Positions 30,724-37,899 of a stretch of DNA of 39,176 bases are shown in pieces. The stretch covers positions 1 through 39,176 of the forward strand of contig CAIMFR010000008.1 of assembly GCA_903840375.1 (NCBI GenBank). Direction: 5' to 3'. How positions within the stretch are numbered: the stretch's first letter is position 1; each line of letters starts with the position of its first letter. The position numbers and the translations under genes are program-made. Source of the DNA: Candidatus Adlerbacteria bacterium. Lineage in GTDB: Bacteria; Patescibacteriota; Minisyncoccia; Phycocordibacterales; SBAW01. Under the pieces are notes generated by a model, which was not told where the DNA came from, searched no databases, and saw nothing but the letters and a program-made list of their open reading frames with translations.

Positions 30724-31359
30724 ATGTCATATATACGAAGCAAGGTGCGGTTTTTGGTTCTTGCGATTTTGTCCATCGGGGCGAGTCTGACCGTCGGTGC
30801 GGCAGTGGTTGCTGCGGCAACGACTATTAGTACGAATATTCAGACAGACGGCACACTTAGTGTGACAGGCGCGTCGACATTGACCGGTTTAGTTACAATG
30901 AGCGGTGCAGCGACAGTCGGCACGACGCTTAATGTTACAGGCGCAACGACGCTCAGCACAGTTGAGGTAACTGGTGCCGTAACCCTCGACTCCTCGGCAT
31001 CGGTCGGCACGTCGCTTACAGTTGGTACTACTGCAAGCACAAGCAAACTTATAGTTGGAGGCGATTCTGCTGACGGTACGATAAGCGGCATTGTGACGGG
31101 GTACTGCAATATAGCGGCGGTCGGATCGTTCAATGCGTCGACCACGCAAGCAGTGACTTGTGCCAATGCAACCGGTCTGCGAGCCGGTGATCGTGTGTTT
31201 GTCCAAGCAACAAGCTCCCTGCAAACTAACTTCATCATTCAGTACGCATCCACTACGGCAGCCGGTGGCGCTATCACCGTTGGAATTTTAAACGACGGTA
31301 TCGGTACTGCTGTGAATAGCATGACAGCCACCTCTCTCAACTTCTGGGCGGTTCGATAG
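30724..31359 (+). CDS. Secreted repeat protein with tail-fibre-like beta repeats
   Basis: 211 residues from ATG 30724. N-terminal signal or anchor (M-S-Y-I-R-S-K-V-R-F-L-V-L-A-I-L-S-I-G-A-S-L-T-V-G-A-A-V-V-A-A-A). Residues 40-120 repeat a short unit like T-L-x-V-T-G-A-x-T-L (G-T-L-S-V-T-G-A-S-T-L-T-G-L, T-T-L-N-V-T-G-A-T-T-L-S-T-V, T-S-L-T-V-G-T-T-A), typical of beta-solenoid stalks. The C-terminal 90 residues form a separate cap-like domain with two cysteines (G-Y-C-N-I, V-T-C-A-N-A-T-G-L). It is probably exposed on the surface as a stalk; no enzyme motif is seen. Confidence 0.75.
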   Translation: MSYIRSKVRFLVLAILSIGASLTVGAAVVAAATTISTNIQTDGTLSVTGASTLTGLVTMSGAATVGTTLNVTGATTLSTVEVTGAVTLDSSASVGTSLTVGTTASTSKLIVGGDSADGTISGIVTGYCNIAAVGSFNASTTQAVTCANATGLRAGDRVFVQATSSLQTNFIIQYASTTAAGGAITVGILNDGIGTAVNSMTATSLNFWAVR

Positions 31360-31391
31360 TAAGTGCGCATTATTACTAACCTATCTCTGAT

Positions 31392-32153
31392 ATGATACGC
31401 GCACTTTCACGGGCGGGAATCGGGATACTGTTGCTGGTGCCTGCACTTGCGCTCGCATCCAACGACGTAACTCTTGATTCTAATACCGTCATTAATTCAG
31501 GTGGTGTCAATCTCACGGTGAGTGGCGCGAGCCTCGACACTATCGCCGTCGACAGCAGTACATTCACGGTGACGTTGTCCAGCGGTGGAAACATCAATGT
31601 GACATCGGCAGACAAGCGGACGCTCTCGATGTCTACCGATGTTCAGTACATCACATCCAGTTTCGTTTGCGGTCCTTCCAATTCGACACTTGCTATCTCA
31701 TCGTCAAAGGCAACACCGGTTACGGTGACTGTCACCGTTGGCGCAGCCTGTAATAATTCCGGCGGCGGCGGTGGAGGTATCATGAGCGGCGGAAGTGGTG
31801 GTGGCAGTGTGGGAATTGTTGCCACACCGATCACGTTCCCAACTACTACGACCATGCCGGCAATAAACACTCCTAATGTGCCCGTATATACACCACCGGA
31901 GGTGGTGATGACATTCAAGAAAAACTTGACCGCCGGCTCGGTCAGTGCAGACGTGAAGAATCTCCAGGTGTACCTCAACACACGCGGATTCACGGTAGCG
32001 AAGATGGGTGCAGGCTCGCCCGGTAAGGAAACAAAGACATTCGGTCCGGCAACCAGAGTCGCGCTTATAAAATTCCAAAAGAGTGTAGGTATAATTCCTG
32101 CATCAGGCTACTTCGGTCCGGTAACAAGAGCGTACGTCACAGCTCATCAGTAA
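31392..32153 (+). CDS. Secreted protein with C-terminal peptidoglycan-binding domain
   Basis: 253 residues. Signal peptide (M-I-R-A-L-S-R-A-G-I-G-I-L-L-L-V-P-A-L-A-L-A-S), a beta-rich domain to about residue 118 with two cysteines, a glycine/serine linker (about 122-140), a P/T stretch, and PG_binding_1 at about residues 172-253: L-T-A-G-S-V-S-A-D-V-K-N-L-Q-V-Y-L-N, T-F-G-P-A-T-R-V-A-L-I-K-F-Q, G-Y-F-G-P-V-T-R-A-Y-V. The same wall-binding domain, including G-A-G-S-P-G-x-E-T, occurs at the N-terminus of the S-layer-like protein, so both likely sit on the same wall ligand. Confidence 0.82.
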   Translation: MIRALSRAGIGILLLVPALALASNDVTLDSNTVINSGGVNLTVSGASLDTIAVDSSTFTVTLSSGGNINVTSADKRTLSMSTDVQYITSSFVCGPSNSTLAISSSKATPVTVTVTVGAACNNSGGGGGGIMSGGSGGGSVGIVATPITFPTTTTMPAINTPNVPVYTPPEVVMTFKKNLTAGSVSADVKNLQVYLNTRGFTVAKMGAGSPGKETKTFGPATRVALIKFQKSVGIIPASGYFGPVTRAYVTAHQ

Positions 32154-32200
32154 GTAAAAAGTCCAAAGTTAGAGCTAAAGTTTTTGAGTTCGATTTTTTA

Positions 32201-32236
32201 GAACAACCCCCTCCTTTTTATAGGATGGGGTTGTTC
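32201..32236. other. Hairpin between convergent genes
   Basis: GAACAACCCC (32201-32210) pairs with GGGGTTGTTC (32227-32236) around a T-rich loop. No T-run follows the stem on either strand, so a classical terminator is doubtful, but its position between converging genes fits a transcription-end structure. Confidence 0.55.
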
Positions 32237-32263
32237 ATACGTTAACGCGAAAGAACGGCCGAA

Positions 32264-32815
32264 CTATTTTTTCGTTCCGAGTTCGGTCTTGAGATAGGCA
32301 AGCATCGTATCCGCATCGGATACTTGGAACGGGTCATCGGTGCAATTGTCGGAGAGCCCCGGTTCGACGAACATTTTTTGTATAGAGCCGTCCTTTACAT
32401 GCATGCTGTATCGCCACGAACGATAGCCGAAGCCGAGATTTTCTTTTTTCACCAGCATTCCCATCATGCGAGTAAAGTCCGCATTGCCGTCCGGCAGCAT
32501 GAAAATATTTTTCACATCGAGATTTTTCGCCCACTGGAACATGGTGAAGGCGTCATTCACCGACAGACAAATGACCGTATCGATACCGAGCTTGATGAAC
32601 TCATCGTACTTCGCTTCATATCCCGGTAAGTGTGTCGATGAGCATGTTGGCGTAAAAGCGCCGGGCAAGCCGAAGAGAATCACCTCCTTGCCCTTGAAAA
32701 TGTCGTCGCTCGACAAGTTATGCCAGCGGAAAGGGTTCGCCCCACCAACTGCTTCATCCCGCACCCGCGTCTTGAAAATAATAGAAGGAACTTTTTGTGT
32801 GTGTTGTGTAGTCAT
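32264..32815 (-). CDS. Peroxiredoxin, Prx5-like
   Basis: 183 residues. Thiol peroxidase reducing hydrogen peroxide and organic peroxides. The active site reads F-G-L-P-G-A-F-T-P-T-C-S-S-T-H-L-P-G-Y, the P-G-A-F-T-P-x-C-S motif of the Prx5/AhpE-like group with the peroxidatic cysteine; the Prx5-type C-V-N-D helix is S-V-N-D-A-F-T-M-F-Q-W-A-K here, and the conserved arginine region F-G-Y-R-S-W-R-Y-S-M is present. One other cysteine (S-D-N-C-T-D-D) could act as resolving residue. TATACT (32824-32829, minus strand) is 8 nt before the ATG. It faces the envelope genes from the opposite strand. Confidence 0.92.
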   Translation of the reverse strand: MTTQHTQKVPSIIFKTRVRDEAVGGANPFRWHNLSSDDIFKGKEVILFGLPGAFTPTCSSTHLPGYEAKYDEFIKLGIDTVICLSVNDAFTMFQWAKNLDVKNIFMLPDGNADFTRMMGMLVKKENLGFGYRSWRYSMHVKDGSIQKMFVEPGLSDNCTDDPFQVSDADTMLAYLKTELGTKK

Positions 32816-32829
32816 AGAAATTTAGTATA
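32816..32829 (-). promoter_or_regulatory. Leaderless-type promoter, peroxiredoxin
   Basis: On the minus strand TATACT (32824-32829), 8-nt gap, ATG at 32815. Confidence 0.5.
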
Positions 32830-32953
32830 CACGAAGCCCACTTCTTTTATGTATTCCTACCGGGTAAGGATTGTTTGTTTTCTGGACACCTTGCGCTGCT
32901 TGTTATATGCTCGCGATATTAGTAGGGGAGTAACAAGTCTATTTATTTTTTAT

Positions 32954-33556
32954 ATGGAGAAAGTGAAACATTTTTTGCACACCTTTTGGCATATCGTTCG
33001 CTGGCCTTTTTATGTTTTGCTTGCTCTATATATCGGGCTTGTTGTTTATCGCATACCGGCGGCGATGGATAGAAATAAGACACAGCAGGCGATCGACTTC
33101 ATTCACTCGCAGAAGATAACTCTCGCCGATGTGATGGGTACAAACCTTCCGCCTCCGCCTGACGTGGCGAAGAATAATGCGACAGTCGAGGGTATAGATG
33201 TCAACAACAACGGCATCCGCGACGATGTCGAACTCGCCATCTTCAAACTCCACCCGAACGAAGCGAAAGTAAGAGCAGCAGAGTTGCAGTATGCACTCGG
33301 CATACAAATAATGATGACGAAAGTTAATAATTCGGATACGTGGAAGGTGGCTGCGGATAAAAAAGCTTTCGGACATTTTTGTATTGCGCAAATAACACCT
33401 AAGGCTGTTGATAGGTTGGCGAAAGAAGTAGAAGATCTTGTGTTGAATCTGGATGACCGAAAGCAGGCTTATGGATATGCATTTAATTTCATCTCTAGTT
33501 ATGGTTCATACAAGCAAAACCCTTGCGATGTCGATTTAGCATCATTGCCGAATTAA
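32954..33556 (+). CDS. Membrane-anchored protein with a calcium-loop-like D-x-N-x-N-G motif
   Basis: 200 residues from ATG 32954; a longer open frame exists but overlaps the peroxiredoxin gene. Starts M-E-K-V-K-H-F-L-H-T-F-W-H-I-V-R-W-P-F, then one membrane helix (about 17-38). The exterior part has G-I-D-V-N-N-N-G-I-R-D-D-V-E-L-A-I-F near residue 80, resembling EF-hand/thrombospondin type 3 calcium loops, and is then helical, with two cysteines. No enzyme motif. It precedes the secreted hydrolase gene by 23 nt, so the two may be one operon. Assignment of calcium binding is inference from the motif. Confidence 0.7.
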   Translation: MEKVKHFLHTFWHIVRWPFYVLLALYIGLVVYRIPAAMDRNKTQQAIDFIHSQKITLADVMGTNLPPPPDVAKNNATVEGIDVNNNGIRDDVELAIFKLHPNEAKVRAAELQYALGIQIMMTKVNNSDTWKVAADKKAFGHFCIAQITPKAVDRLAKEVEDLVLNLDDRKQAYGYAFNFISSYGSYKQNPCDVDLASLPN

Positions 33557-33579
33557 CAAGATTGTGTGGTGTAAGCAAT

Positions 33580-35778
33580 ATGGATATGAAAAAAATATAC
33601 GGAATGTATCGGATGATTGGAATGGTTGTGGTGACTGTGTGGTTGTTGTCTGTTCCTGTTTCTGTGCATGCAGCTTCGTGTTCTGCGAATGGATACACTG
33701 TTGTGTTTGTTAACGGGGTTTCAACTACTAAGTCGGAGGCAGATGCCGCCAGAATTTCCCTTCAGGAAAAACTGAAGTTTGCATACAAAGGTCAGCCTCT
33801 AACAGTAACCCTTGCCTACAACGCTCAACACCTCGCCGGCGCTGCTGATATTGTTGAGGCTGTTTCTCAAATGATGTCTGCCCCTTTGTCCGACTACGAT
33901 CTGCATGCGGCTTTGCGTCAGATGTCCGGTGATGTGACCACTCGCAAACTTATTGTGCTCGGCTATTCGCAGGGCGCTCTGTATGCCAACTCGATGTACG
34001 ACTATCTCACCGCAAATGGTGAGCCGAAAAGTTCGCTTAGCATTTACGCTGTTGCAACACCTGCCTCATACGTCGCTGGTGGTGGAACATACACTACGTC
34101 AAACCTCGATGCGGTCATCCTGGGTGTCACTGCCGCCGCTAAAAAAGTTGGCATCCCTGCGCCGCTTCCCGCCGATGCAGCCCTTTCGGTGTACACCTCC
34201 GACCCGCTTGTGTCGCACCAATTTGATACTTATATAAATGGAGCGTCAGACAAAATTGTTTCAGATATTGATGCCGAGCTTGATCAATTGAAACCCGATT
34301 GGCCGTCCGACACCGAGCCGTGTTTCTTCCCGCCGGATATGTCGGCGAGCGACAATGCGCAGCAGACATTTTTCACTGTTGCCGACCCTATTGCTAGTGT
34401 GATGACCATCAGTGTTGTTGCTACTGCACAGACGACCGTCTCCGTGGTGAAGACAGCCTATGCCGCTGTTTCCAACGCACTCGCCGCCGTCGCGAATGTG
34501 CTGAAGCAGACCGTTTCAAATCCCGCCTCGCCTGCGAACACGGCAAAAAATTTCAATGTAGTGAACAAGCTGTATGGTTCGAGTGTGGACAGTTCGGAAG
34601 GTCGGGAACTTATGGGAAATAATCAAGGCGCGGCAGTCGCTTTGGCACTAAATGATCAGGCGCCGGCATTGGATGATAAACAGCAGAATGTTATTTCCAC
34701 GGCCCCGGCGGTAGTCGCAAGTACGACTATTATTTTAGATGCAACCTCGGCTACTTCTACTTCGACAAGTGTTCTGCATGCAACAACTACGTTGCCGGTC
34801 GCTGCATATTCAGGTGGAGGTGGTGGGGCGAACCGCAGCAGTCCACCGCCTGAACAAGGAACGGATTCGGATTCTTCGCAGGACACAACGGCAACCGAAA
34901 CTCCGTATGTTCCGCCGATTCTTTTTGATGCATCTACTGCACCGCCGGTTCTTTCGGTAGACGGTTGCGCTGCGAATCCGTGTACAGTTTCAATCACCGC
35001 AATAACGCTTCATTGGACGACTCCGACCGGTACGGTGGCTTCTGTTCCGTCGATCAATTCAATACCGCAGGCGACCACTACTGCGTCATCTACAACCTTG
35101 ACGCTCGCTGACATGGCAACATCTACCGTCACTATCACGGTTTATGACGCATCGTCCACACCTCTCACATCTGCGACCACGACGATATATGTCCTCACTC
35201 CGCCGCCGCCTTTTACTCCGCACGGATTCTTTTCCGACACCCTTGATAATTTTGACACGTCGACATGGTTCACGTTCGGCGGGTCGGCTGTTAATTTCAT
35301 CCAAGCCACAGACACCGACAATGGTCCGTGCGTCAGCGGCAACTGCATCCTCGGGTATGCAGACAGCTCCGACATTCCGCGCACCTATCATGAGAACGCT
35401 GCCAACCCACTGACCGAAGGTTCTTTCACAGTCTACGCCAAGGCACAGAACGGAGCTTTTCACTCGCTGTTTCCGGTATTCTCTATATGCTCTGCAAATT
35501 CAGCTTGTGTTGATGGCACCGGTCGCCTCGACATCGTTGATGCTATCCAGTATCCGTTTGATGATGTATGGCACAAATATGCGATCTTCTGGAGACAGGG
35601 AACTTCTCATGTCGAGACGTGTGTCTTGACCGATAGCACCGATGTGCGCTTCTGTATATGGAAAGATTCCGGCGCGGCGCTCGGCATTACCTATGACGCC
35701 CTGGCACTCTGGTCGACGAATGGCTACCGCTCCGACCTCGGAGAAAAAATTTGGTTTGACGAGGTGTCTGGAAATTAA
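33580..35778 (+). CDS. Large secreted alpha/beta-hydrolase (GYSQG) with C-terminal lectin-like domain
   Basis: 732 residues from ATG 33580. Signal peptide (M-I-G-M-V-V-V-T-V-W-L-L-S-V-P-V-S-V-H-A-A-S). Residues about 30-250 look like a cutinase/lipase-type hydrolase: V-V-F-V-N-G-V-S-T-T near the first strand and L-I-V-L-G-Y-S-Q-G-A-L-Y-A, a nucleophile elbow with S130. A repetitive A/V/T/S region (about 270-450) leads through a G5 run and a proline-rich stretch to a beta domain (about 455-545) and a C-terminal domain (about 555-732, D-N-F-D-T-S-T-W-F to W-F-D-E-V) reminiscent of concanavalin-like folds. It may cleave an ester or amide outside the cell; substrate unknown. No other catalytic residues could be placed with confidence. 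Confidence 0.7.
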   Translation: MDMKKIYGMYRMIGMVVVTVWLLSVPVSVHAASCSANGYTVVFVNGVSTTKSEADAARISLQEKLKFAYKGQPLTVTLAYNAQHLAGAADIVEAVSQMMSAPLSDYDLHAALRQMSGDVTTRKLIVLGYSQGALYANSMYDYLTANGEPKSSLSIYAVATPASYVAGGGTYTTSNLDAVILGVTAAAKKVGIPAPLPADAALSVYTSDPLVSHQFDTYINGASDKIVSDIDAELDQLKPDWPSDTEPCFFPPDMSASDNAQQTFFTVADPIASVMTISVVATAQTTVSVVKTAYAAVSNALAAVANVLKQTVSNPASPANTAKNFNVVNKLYGSSVDSSEGRELMGNNQGAAVALALNDQAPALDDKQQNVISTAPAVVASTTIILDATSATSTSTSVLHATTTLPVAAYSGGGGGANRSSPPPEQGTDSDSSQDTTATETPYVPPILFDASTAPPVLSVDGCAANPCTVSITAITLHWTTPTGTVASVPSINSIPQATTTASSTTLTLADMATSTVTITVYDASSTPLTSATTTIYVLTPPPPFTPHGFFSDTLDNFDTSTWFTFGGSAVNFIQATDTDNGPCVSGNCILGYADSSDIPRTYHENAANPLTEGSFTVYAKAQNGAFHSLFPVFSICSANSACVDGTGRLDIVDAIQYPFDDVWHKYAIFWRQGTSHVETCVLTDSTDVRFCIWKDSGAALGITYDALALWSTNGYRSDLGEKIWFDEVSGN

Positions 35779-35804
35779 GACAGTATGATAGAATTGAAAC
35801 CAAG

Positions 35805-35951
35805 ATGAAGCGATACTTCACCAAAACATTTTTTCACTATTTCTTCGGGTTTGTCGGGATCATAGTCTTGGCTTTTGTGGCATTAGGGTTTGTTTCCGAG
35901 AAGAATAACATTCAGCCGCAGGCGATTGACAATGTCGCCCAGCCGAGATAA
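35805..35951 (+). CDS. Small single-helix membrane protein, 48 aa
   Basis: M-K-R-Y-F-T-K-T-F-F-H-Y-F-F-G-F then I-I-V-L-A-F-V-A-L-G-F-V, a single membrane helix, and a polar tail S-E-K-N-N-I-Q-P-Q-A-I-D-N-V. Basic start and hydrophobic core are typical of a real small membrane protein. TAGAAT lies 10 nt before the ATG. It sits where rplA would be expected, ahead of the L10 leader, but bears no resemblance to L1. Function unknown. Confidence 0.6.
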   Translation: MKRYFTKTFFHYFFGFVGIIVLAFVALGFVSEKNNIQPQAIDNVAQPR

Positions 35952-35984
35952 TCTCACATCATAGGCCAAAGACAGTCGGTCCTG

Positions 35985-36127
35985 CATATGCGGGGTAATG
36001 TCGAAGACACAATATCTTAGACGCCGGCCAAGGTCGAAACTCTTAATCCTCTCGGAAAATATTCGAGAGAACGGGTGTCGAAGGCCTCTTTACCAGCAGA
36101 GGTTTTTTTGTTTACACGTTTACACAC
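35985..36127 (+). ncRNA. L10-type leader with attenuator ahead of rplJ
   Basis: The gap before rplJ holds a structured leader: a stem region around 36036-36085 that includes CTCTCGGAAAATATTCGAGAG (a hairpin), the segments GGCCAAGG and CGAAGGCC, and then CCTCT (36085-36089) pairing with AGAGG (36098-36102) followed by seven T. In many bacteria L10(L12)4 binds its own leader to shut off the operon. The placement and the terminator-like end fit that; I cannot run a covariance model. A tandem GTTTACAC precedes the ATG. Confidence 0.55.
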
Positions 36128-36622
36128 ATGGCAATCACCAAACAGAAAAAGGAGGAGATAGTCAGCAAGATGAGCGACATCGTGTCCAATGCAAAGACGC
36201 TTGTTTTCGCGAAGTTCACCGGCCTCACTGTCGCTGAACAGAACGAGATGCGCCGTGCGTTGCGCGCACAGGATGTCGGGTACACGGTCGCGAAGAAGTC
36301 GCTTATGCGTCGCGCATTCGACAAGGCTAATTTTGCCGGTACAGCGCCGACTCTCGTTGGAGAGACAGCGGTCGCTTACGGTGCAGATGAGCTCGCGCCG
36401 GCTCGTGAGTTGGCAGTATTCGTCAAGAAATTCCCGGAGCACCTCGTCTTCGCGGGCGGCGTGTTCGGCGGCTCGTATGTCGATGCGGCGATGATCAAAT
36501 CCATTGCGGCAATACCGGGCATGCAAACACTCCGTGCTCAATTCGTTCACATTATAAACAGCCCGCTTCAGAAGCTTGCGGTCGTTATAGATCAAGTGGC
36601 TTCTAAAAAAGAGCAGGCGTAA
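36128..36622 (+). CDS. rplJ: 50S ribosomal protein L10
   Basis: 164 residues. Stalk base protein that carries L12 dimers. Seen: M-A-I-T-K-Q-K-K-E-E-I-V, K-T-L-V-F-A-K-F-T-G-L-T-V-A-E-Q-N-E-M-R-R-A-L-R, Y-T-V-A-K-K-S-L-M-R-R-A, and a long C-terminal helix for L12 binding. It is 10 nt before rplL and preceded by a probable L10 leader. No rplA lies upstream, unlike the common rplK-rplA-rplJ-rplL order. Confidence 0.95.
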   Translation: MAITKQKKEEIVSKMSDIVSNAKTLVFAKFTGLTVAEQNEMRRALRAQDVGYTVAKKSLMRRAFDKANFAGTAPTLVGETAVAYGADELAPARELAVFVKKFPEHLVFAGGVFGGSYVDAAMIKSIAAIPGMQTLRAQFVHIINSPLQKLAVVIDQVASKKEQA

Positions 36623-36632
36623 AAAATTATTT

Positions 36633-37037
36633 ATGGCAGAAGAAACAATAACAGCAGAAGCGGCAGTTGAAGTGCCGGCAAAGTTCAAGACTCTCGTTGA
36701 GTCGATAGACAAGCTCACCGTGCTCGAGCTCCACGAACTCGTGAAGGTTCTCGAGGCGAAGTTTGGTGTCTCGGCAGCGGCGGTCGCAGTCGCGGCTCCG
36801 GTAGCAGCAGAGGCAGCGGAGGAAAAGTCTTCCTTCAATGTCCACCTCACCGATGCAGGCTTGCAGAAAGTTCAAGTTATCAAGGCTATAAAAGACGCTC
36901 TCGGTCTCGGCCTCAAGGAAGCGAAGGACCTCGTAGACACGGTTCCGTCAGTCCTCAAGGAAGGAATGAAGAAAGAGGATGCAGCCAAGATCAAAGAGGC
37001 GATAGAAAAAGCCGGCGGTAAAGTCGAGCTCAAATAA
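36633..37037 (+). CDS. rplL: 50S ribosomal protein L7/L12
   Basis: 134 residues. N-terminal dimerisation helices (F-K-T-L-V-E-S-I-D-K-L-T-V-L-E-L-H-E-L-V-K-V-L-E), an alanine/valine hinge (about 50-65), and the factor-binding C-terminal domain with K-V-Q-V-I-K-A-I-K-D-A-L-G-L-G-L-K-E-A-K-D-L-V-D. It recruits elongation factors to the ribosome. There is no SD; AAATTATTT sits right before the ATG, as before rpsR. Confidence 0.97.
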   Translation: MAEETITAEAAVEVPAKFKTLVESIDKLTVLELHELVKVLEAKFGVSAAAVAVAAPVAAEAAEEKSSFNVHLTDAGLQKVQVIKAIKDALGLGLKEAKDLVDTVPSVLKEGMKKEDAAKIKEAIEKAGGKVELK

Positions 37038-37118
37038 ATCGCTTGCGATTAATAAAGGCGCGAGATGCCGCAGCATGCGGCGCAGAGTTGAAATAATTTC
37101 AACAAAGCATGCAATAGA

Positions 37119-37154
37119 AAAACCTCCCAAGGGAAACCTCGGGAGGTTTTTTGC
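37119..37154 (+). terminator. Intrinsic terminator after rplL
   Basis: AACCTCCC (37121-37128) pairs with GGGAGGTT (37141-37148); T-run to 37152. Confidence 0.9.
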
Positions 37155-37205
37155 GTTATGTGCGACTTTTGACTAGAATGGCAGAGCAAGACTGCTAGAC
37201 AGATT

Positions 37206-37793
37206 ATGACTGATGGATTACAGAAACTCTTTGGTTCGACTGCTCGCATAAAACTGCTGCGTCTTTTTTTATTCAACCCGCGACAATCGTTCACGCTTAT
37301 AGATGCCGCACAGCGTGCAAGTGTCACAGACAAAGAGGCGAAGCATGAGCTGGCAATGTTTTTGGATATAGGGCTCATCGTGCGTTCGCGCCGTGCGGCG
37401 AAAGAAGTTCAGTATAATTTGAACGGAAATTTTTCCCACGTCGCGGCACTGCAAGATCTGTTGCTAAATGCGCCGGCGCGCGCGAATGATATTCAGGGCA
37501 GACTGCGCCCTGCAGGTTTGATGAAATTCATCGTGCTTTCCGGCGTCTTTACTGGCGAGTGGAACGGGCGGCTCGACATTCTCATCGTTGGCGACAAGGT
37601 GAAGGCGTCGCTTTTGCGCAAACAGATCCACCAGCTTGAGTCGGAGATAGGCAAGGAGCTTCGTTACGCACTCCTCACAAGCGAAGACTTTCTCTATCGT
37701 GTCAACATGAATGACAAACTCGTGCGCGACGTTCTCGATTATCCGCACAAAGTGGTGCTGAATAAGTTCAACAGCTCTCTCAAGTTTAAATGA
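37206..37793 (+). CDS. HTH protein, probable transcription regulator with nucleotidyltransferase-like domain
   Basis: 195 residues. Residues about 1-80 form a winged helix: S-T-A-R-I-K-L-L-R-L-F-L-F-N-P, F-T-L-I-D-A-A-Q-R-A-S-V-T-D-K-E-A-K-H-E-L, G-L-I-V-R-S-R-R-A-A-K-E-V-Q-Y-N-L-N. The remainder resembles the beta-alpha core found in MNT-HTH type regulators (K-F-I-V-L-S-G-V-F, G-R-L-D-I-L-I-V-G-D-K-V, L-E-S-E-I-G-K-E-L-R-Y-A-L-L-T-S-E-D-F). Catalytic G-S and paired D-x-D residues of an active nucleotidyltransferase are not fully present: there is one R-L-D-I-L but no G-S. It is likely a DNA-binding regulator rather than an enzyme. Confidence 0.7.
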   Translation: MTDGLQKLFGSTARIKLLRLFLFNPRQSFTLIDAAQRASVTDKEAKHELAMFLDIGLIVRSRRAAKEVQYNLNGNFSHVAALQDLLLNAPARANDIQGRLRPAGLMKFIVLSGVFTGEWNGRLDILIVGDKVKASLLRKQIHQLESEIGKELRYALLTSEDFLYRVNMNDKLVRDVLDYPHKVVLNKFNSSLKFK

Positions 37794-37885
37794 CGATGTC
37801 GGTCGGCTGTCCACACTGGATTGGCGCAACAAGCTGATGCTGTAGTACAATTGTTGTGTCGAAAGTACTTCATTATTATTTTATT

Positions 37886-37899
37886 TAACTTTGTTTATC
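37886..37899 (+). promoter_or_regulatory. Leaderless-type promoter, TM-helix protein
   Basis: TAACTT (37886-37891), 8-nt gap, ATG at 37900. Confidence 0.35.

Noticed and set aside
32201..32236. Bidirectional intrinsic terminator
   Set aside because: The stem is good but neither strand has a T-run right after it; kept only as a hairpin.
37206..37793. Active minor nucleotidyltransferase (antitoxin-type MntA)
   Set aside because: The G-S and paired aspartates needed for catalysis are not present, and no HEPN partner gene lies next to it.
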